From: Sulfurospirillaceae bacterium
GTDB lineage: Bacteria > Campylobacterota > Campylobacteria > Campylobacterales > Sulfurospirillaceae
Length of the DNA: 9,333 nucleotides
Assembly: GCA_028705785.1 (NCBI GenBank)
Contig: JAQWCT010000091.1
Coordinates: 1-9,333 of the forward strand
Reading direction: 5' to 3'
Position 1 is the first letter of the stretch. Each line of letters begins with the position of its first letter. The position numbers and the translations under genes are program-made. This document shows, piece after piece, positions 6,956-9,333 of this stretch. The notes beneath the pieces were generated by a model. That model searched no databases. It was not told the DNA's origin and saw nothing but the letters and a program-made list of their open reading frames with translations.

Positions 6956-6972
6956 ATGCATGTTGTGTTCCA
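6956..6972 (-). promoter_or_regulatory. Sigma-54 (-24/-12) promoter for cowN
   Basis: On the - strand TGGAACACAACATGCAT matches the consensus TGGCAC-N5-TTGCW, with the invariant GG and GC exactly ten bases apart. Initiation about 12 bases beyond the GC would put the mRNA 5' end near 6946, just before the AAAAGG ribosome site. NifA/sigma-54 control is established for cowN in Rhodospirillum. I saw no TGT-N10-ACA NifA site between this element and the HiPIP stop, so the activator is unclear. Confidence 0.55.
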
Positions 6973-7048
6973 TAACATAACCCAAATCACAATAAGGAGC
7001 TAAAAGTTTAATCCCTCTATTTTGCCTACACTCTTTTAGAACATAAAT

Positions 7049-7330
7049 TTACTTTTGAAGTGCATGATATAGCGTACACCATCCCTCAGCGCTTATGGTT
7101 CCGTCAACAACCTTACATTGCTTCTTCTTGGCTTCAAAATGCATACACTCTTTACAGGCTTGACCATTGTTAGGTTTAGATTGATACTTCATTTGTTCTT
7201 GAGAACTTTTGGCATAAAGTGGCATCGTTGAGAAGCTCAGTAAACTCAAAAAAGCCACATTTTTAAAAAAGACTCTACGAGGTAACGATTGGTCTAACCT
7301 TTCGATAGTTTCTTTAGATTCATGTGTCAT
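7049..7330 (-). CDS. Tat-exported HiPIP-like iron-sulfur protein
   Basis: A 93-residue precursor. A twin-arginine signal (PRRVFFKN, R18-R19) is followed by a hydrophobic stretch (about 25-36) and a probable cleavage site after PLYA (residue 40), leaving a mature protein of about 53 residues. Four cysteines, C59, C62, C72 and C85, in the arrangement C-x2-C-x9-C-x12-C with the G77 / GWC85 context match high-potential iron-sulfur proteins, which hold one [4Fe-4S] cluster and carry electrons in the periplasm. Export of a folded, cofactor-loaded protein fits the Tat signal. ATG 7330 has AAAGGA seven bases upstream. The partner enzyme is not visible. The gene is followed by cowN, 118 bases away, which appears to have its own promoter. 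Confidence 0.82.
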   Translation of the reverse strand: MTHESKETIERLDQSLPRRVFFKNVAFLSLLSFSTMPLYAKSSQEQMKYQSKPNNGQACKECMHFEAKKKQCKVVDGTISAEGWCTLYHALQK

Positions 7331-7362
7331 TGAAAAATCCTTTCATAATGGTTTTATTGATT

Positions 7363-7391
7363 CTTATAAATGTACACTTCTTGGGTTAATT
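7363..7391 (-). promoter_or_regulatory. Weak candidate promoter for the HiPIP-like gene
   Basis: On the - strand TATAAG (7363-7368) is a reasonable -10, about 32 bases before the ATG, with an AT-rich ATTAAC/TTAACC segment 15-16 bases upstream as -35. TTGAT-N4-ATAAA (7357-7370) loosely recalls an FNR/CRP-family site but only one half fits. The call rests on position and base composition. Confidence 0.25.
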
Positions 7392-7482
7392 TATAGTTAC
7401 GAAACGGTGGTTAAGACATATGGAGTTTTATGGAGAGCGTAGCAATGCTGTTAAGCTAAGTCAATAATGCTCTTTGATGGCT

Positions 7483-7492
7483 TTACATGTAA
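7483..7492. repeat. TTACATGTAA palindrome, copy 5 (intergenic)
   Basis: Exact copy (TTTACATGTAAA, 7482-7493), the only one outside a gene, a few bases beyond the stop of the GGDEF-EAL gene. Confidence 0.95.
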
Positions 7493-7497
7493 ACAGT

Positions 7498-8742
7498 TTA
7501 CTGAATCACTAAACTCGCAAAAGGTTGAGGTTCGCTGAAATGATACCCTTGAAAATAGTCAATTCCCAGTTCTTTACATGTAAGGTAAATTTCTTCGCTT
7601 GCAACAAATTCTGCCACGGTTTGCATATTCATTTTTTGAGCGAACATAACCATGATTTCGACGACTGCTTTATGAATGGCATTTTTATGGATATTTTTGA
7701 TAAGTGAACCGTCGATTTTGATAAAATCAGCTTGGAGTTTTGCCAAATATTCAAAGTTCGAGTAACCTGTTCCAAAATCATCGATGGCGATTTTCACCCC
7801 TTGGCTTTTGAGCGAGCTTAAAAAGGAGATGACTTCGGGGTGATTTTCGATGCCTTCGCCTTCAGTGACTTCAATAGTGAGTCGTTCTGCTACATTAAAT
7901 TCATACATCTTTTCAAACAAAAAATCAACCCTGTTTTGGTCTAATATATCGCTAAGAGCGAGGTTGATTGAAAACTCTGCTTTTTTATCGGCAAAAAAAG
8001 CAAAGGATTTTTGAATGACGATTTTGGTGATAGCGCCGTATAAATTGGCGCGTTTGGCATGTTCTAAAAAAAGGTAAGGCGAGATGATGCGACCTTCGGT
8101 ATTTCTAAGGCGTACCAAACATTCAAATTTGGGGATTTTACCCCCTTCGATGCTTTGTGCAAAAACTTCAAAACGCCCTTTTTTAAGCCCTTCTCGAATC
8201 GTTTTTTCCCACTCGACATCAGCTCTTGCATTCGATTGAGGATTGCACAAAGAAGGCGTGGCGGCATCATAAACCATCAAATCTTTACCAATGCGTTTGG
8301 CCTGTTTCATCGCAAATTCGGCGTTGAGAAAAAGGTCGTCATAACCGATGGCAACACCGATGCGAAGCGGTGTGTAGATGCGCTCATTTGCCACTTCGAT
8401 GGGTGAATAGCCAAAGTACCAGAGGCACGATTCAATGTTTTGCAAGAAGTGTTCAAGCGCAACTTCTTTTCCTGCAAGAATGGCGAAAAGATCAGCCCCC
8501 AAGTGAAAAACGACGGCTCCTGAGAAGCGCCGTTGCAGTCTTTGCGAGATGGTTTTTAAGATTTGATCGCCGACTTCATAGCCAAAGGAGTGGTTGAAGT
8601 TCCAAAAGCCATTGACATTGAGGAGGGCGAGTTTATTAGCAGTTGAGTTTGCTAGGGTGTTGATAAAGCGCTGACGATCGGGCAGTTCGGTGAGGGGATG
8701 AATTCTGCCATATTTTAATTCGTACTTGAGCTCTTTTCGCAT
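7498..8742 (-). CDS. GGDEF-EAL protein, degenerate GGDEF with intact EAL (probable c-di-GMP phosphodiesterase)
   Basis: A 414-residue cytoplasmic protein with no sensor domain or membrane segment. The GGDEF domain (about 12-160) starts at HPLTELPDR, but its active-site loop is GADLF (82-86) with the metal-binding Glu replaced by Leu, and no RxxD inhibitory site is seen, so cyclase activity is unlikely. The EAL domain (about 178-410) retains the residues expected for catalysis: E207 (ECL in place of EAL), N260, E291 (IEVTE), D321 and D322 (DDFGTGYS), K342 (FIKIDG), E378 (VAEFV) and Q398 (QGYHF). Hydrolysis of cyclic-di-GMP is therefore predicted, with the GGDEF half possibly a GTP sensor. ATG 8742 is fixed by an in-frame TAA nine bases upstream; its ribosome site is poor. 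It lies 30 bases after the alpha/beta-hydrolase stop, probably in the same operon. Confidence 0.88.
   Translation of the reverse strand: MRKELKYELKYGRIHPLTELPDRQRFINTLANSTANKLALLNVNGFWNFNHSFGYEVGDQILKTISQRLQRRFSGAVVFHLGADLFAILAGKEVALEHFLQNIESCLWYFGYSPIEVANERIYTPLRIGVAIGYDDLFLNAEFAMKQAKRIGKDLMVYDAATPSLCNPQSNARADVEWEKTIREGLKKGRFEVFAQSIEGGKIPKFECLVRLRNTEGRIISPYLFLEHAKRANLYGAITKIVIQKSFAFFADKKAEFSINLALSDILDQNRVDFLFEKMYEFNVAERLTIEVTEGEGIENHPEVISFLSSLKSQGVKIAIDDFGTGYSNFEYLAKLQADFIKIDGSLIKNIHKNAIHKAVVEIMVMFAQKMNMQTVAEFVASEEIYLTCKELGIDYFQGYHFSEPQPFASLVIQ
7574..7583. repeat. TTACATGTAA palindrome, copy 6
   Basis: Exact copy (flanks T/G) in the EAL domain coding region, read on the - strand as Leu-Thr-Cys-Lys, 91 bases from copy 5. 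Confidence 0.95.
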
Positions 8743-8772
8743 CCTTGCTTAACCCTTATGGTAATAATTTCG

Positions 8773-9333
8773 TTATTGTACTATCACACTGTTTAAAAAA
8801 TCATCGACTGCTTTGGTGTAGGTTGCATCTGCGCCTAAGCGTTGGTTGATTTCTTTATGACTCATATTTTCTTTGAGCAATAAAGTTTTAGTCCCAAAGG
8901 AAGAGGCTTTGGTTAAAAACTTTTCCGCTTGTGAGCAGGAGTCATCCCGTTTAGTGGAACAAACCGCGAGAAGCGGCATACGAGCGGAGCTTAGTTGATG
9001 AAACGGTGAGAGGCTTTGCCAATAGGCAGGATCGCTTCCAAACGCTTGGTCGTATAAGCGCATATGTTTGGCACTCATGAGCATGGGTGTATCCATCACG
9101 GCACTATCGAGTGCAACGGCTGCGATGGGAGGCGTGATAGCGTTGGGGGCATACAAGGAAGAAGAAGAGGCAATCATAGCGATGATATGAGCCCCAGCGG
9201 AGTGTCCCATTAAAATAAATTGGGCTTTGTTCCCACCCCATGATGCACTTTTTTCTTGAGCAAACCCGAGCGCTTTAGCCACCGCTTTGACCTGTTCACT
9301 CACCGGCGTATCAGGAAGCATTTTATAGTTGGT
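8773..9333 (-). CDS. Alpha/beta-hydrolase (esterase/lipase-like), 5' end outside window
   Basis: The frame is open to the right edge with TNYKMLPDTP visible, and NY(R/K)-x-x-P is an internal motif of this family, so the ATG at 9321 is not the real start. Numbering from that Met, the nucleophile elbow is GHSAG with S41, the acid is probably D126 or D127 (STKRDDSC), and the histidine is H155 (NMSHKEIN), giving a complete triad. It resembles COG0657/BD-FAE-type carboxylesterases acting on small esters. Any signal peptide would be in the missing part, so location cannot be judged. The substrate is unknown. Its close coupling to the GGDEF-EAL gene (30-base gap) suggests co-transcription. Confidence 0.85.
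   Translation of the reverse strand, partial: TNYKMLPDTPVSEQVKAVAKALGFAQEKSASWGGNKAQFILMGHSAGAHIIAMIASSSSLYAPNAITPPIAAVALDSAVMDTPMLMSAKHMRLYDQAFGSDPAYWQSLSPFHQLSSARMPLLAVCSTKRDDSCSQAEKFLTKASSFGTKTLLLKENMSHKEINQRLGADATYTKAVDDFLNSVIVQ

Noticed and set aside
6931..6990. Longer cowN start at the ATG at 6990 (20 extra residues)
   Set aside because: The family begins close to the RYVSF motif, a ribosome site precedes 6930, and the extension overlaps the -24/-12 promoter element.
7357..7370. TTGAT-N4-ATAAA as an FNR/CRP-family operator upstream of the HiPIP-like gene
   Set aside because: Only one half-site matches TTGAT-N4-ATCAA and it overlaps the putative -10; chance is likely.
7434..7473. AGAGC...GCTCT with an inner TAGC...GCTA as a terminator after the GGDEF-EAL gene
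   Set aside because: Stems are only 4-5 bases, the outer loop is about 30 bases and there is no T-tract, so it is too weak to call.

Overview
The window looks like a chromosomal segment of an AT-rich Campylobacterota (epsilonproteobacterium), most likely Sulfurospirillum or a close relative. This rests on recognising gene families: a HemJ-type protoporphyrinogen oxidase, a soluble FIST-domain chemoreceptor, a CowN nitrogenase-protection protein and a BaiN/RdsA-type flavoprotein. No database search was run. There are no RNA genes, insertion sequences, CRISPR arrays or phage genes, and no gene-free stretch longer than about 175 bases.

Layout: the left half (1-4505) is on the + strand and the right half (4545-9333) on the - strand. 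They converge on one perfect hairpin terminator at 4518-4544. The + strand begins with the 3' part of a CvfB-like S1/winged-helix RNA-binding protein. A BaiN/RdsA-family flavoprotein and an isochorismatase-fold hydrolase follow, with start/stop overlaps that indicate one translationally coupled operon. After 175 bases with candidate promoter elements comes a 667-residue cytoplasmic chemoreceptor (FIST sensor plus methyl-accepting signalling domain).

Read in the direction of transcription from the right edge, the - strand carries the following genes: a 5'-truncated alpha/beta-hydrolase; 30 bases later a degenerate-GGDEF/EAL protein; a Tat-exported HiPIP-like iron-sulfur protein; cowN, behind a good sigma-54-type -24/-12 element; an SDR-DUF2867 protein with two inverted repeats in its leader; and hemJ. 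The strand is a set of small units rather than one pathway. Themes are redox and iron-sulfur/heme metabolism, nitrogen-fixation support, and signalling (chemotaxis and cyclic-di-GMP).

Two features are not explained by ordinary genes. First, the palindrome TTACATGTAA, always flanked as YTTACATGTAAR, occurs six times exactly and once with one mismatch. Five exact copies lie inside coding regions, in both reading frames that avoid its internal stop codon. It looks like a genome-wide iterated motif. Second, a 23-base tandem duplication at the cvfB/baiN-family junction has turned one ATGA stop/start overlap into two, separated by an 8-codon mini-ORF. I found no convincing novel multi-gene system; these two signals and the orphan cowN promoter are the best leads.
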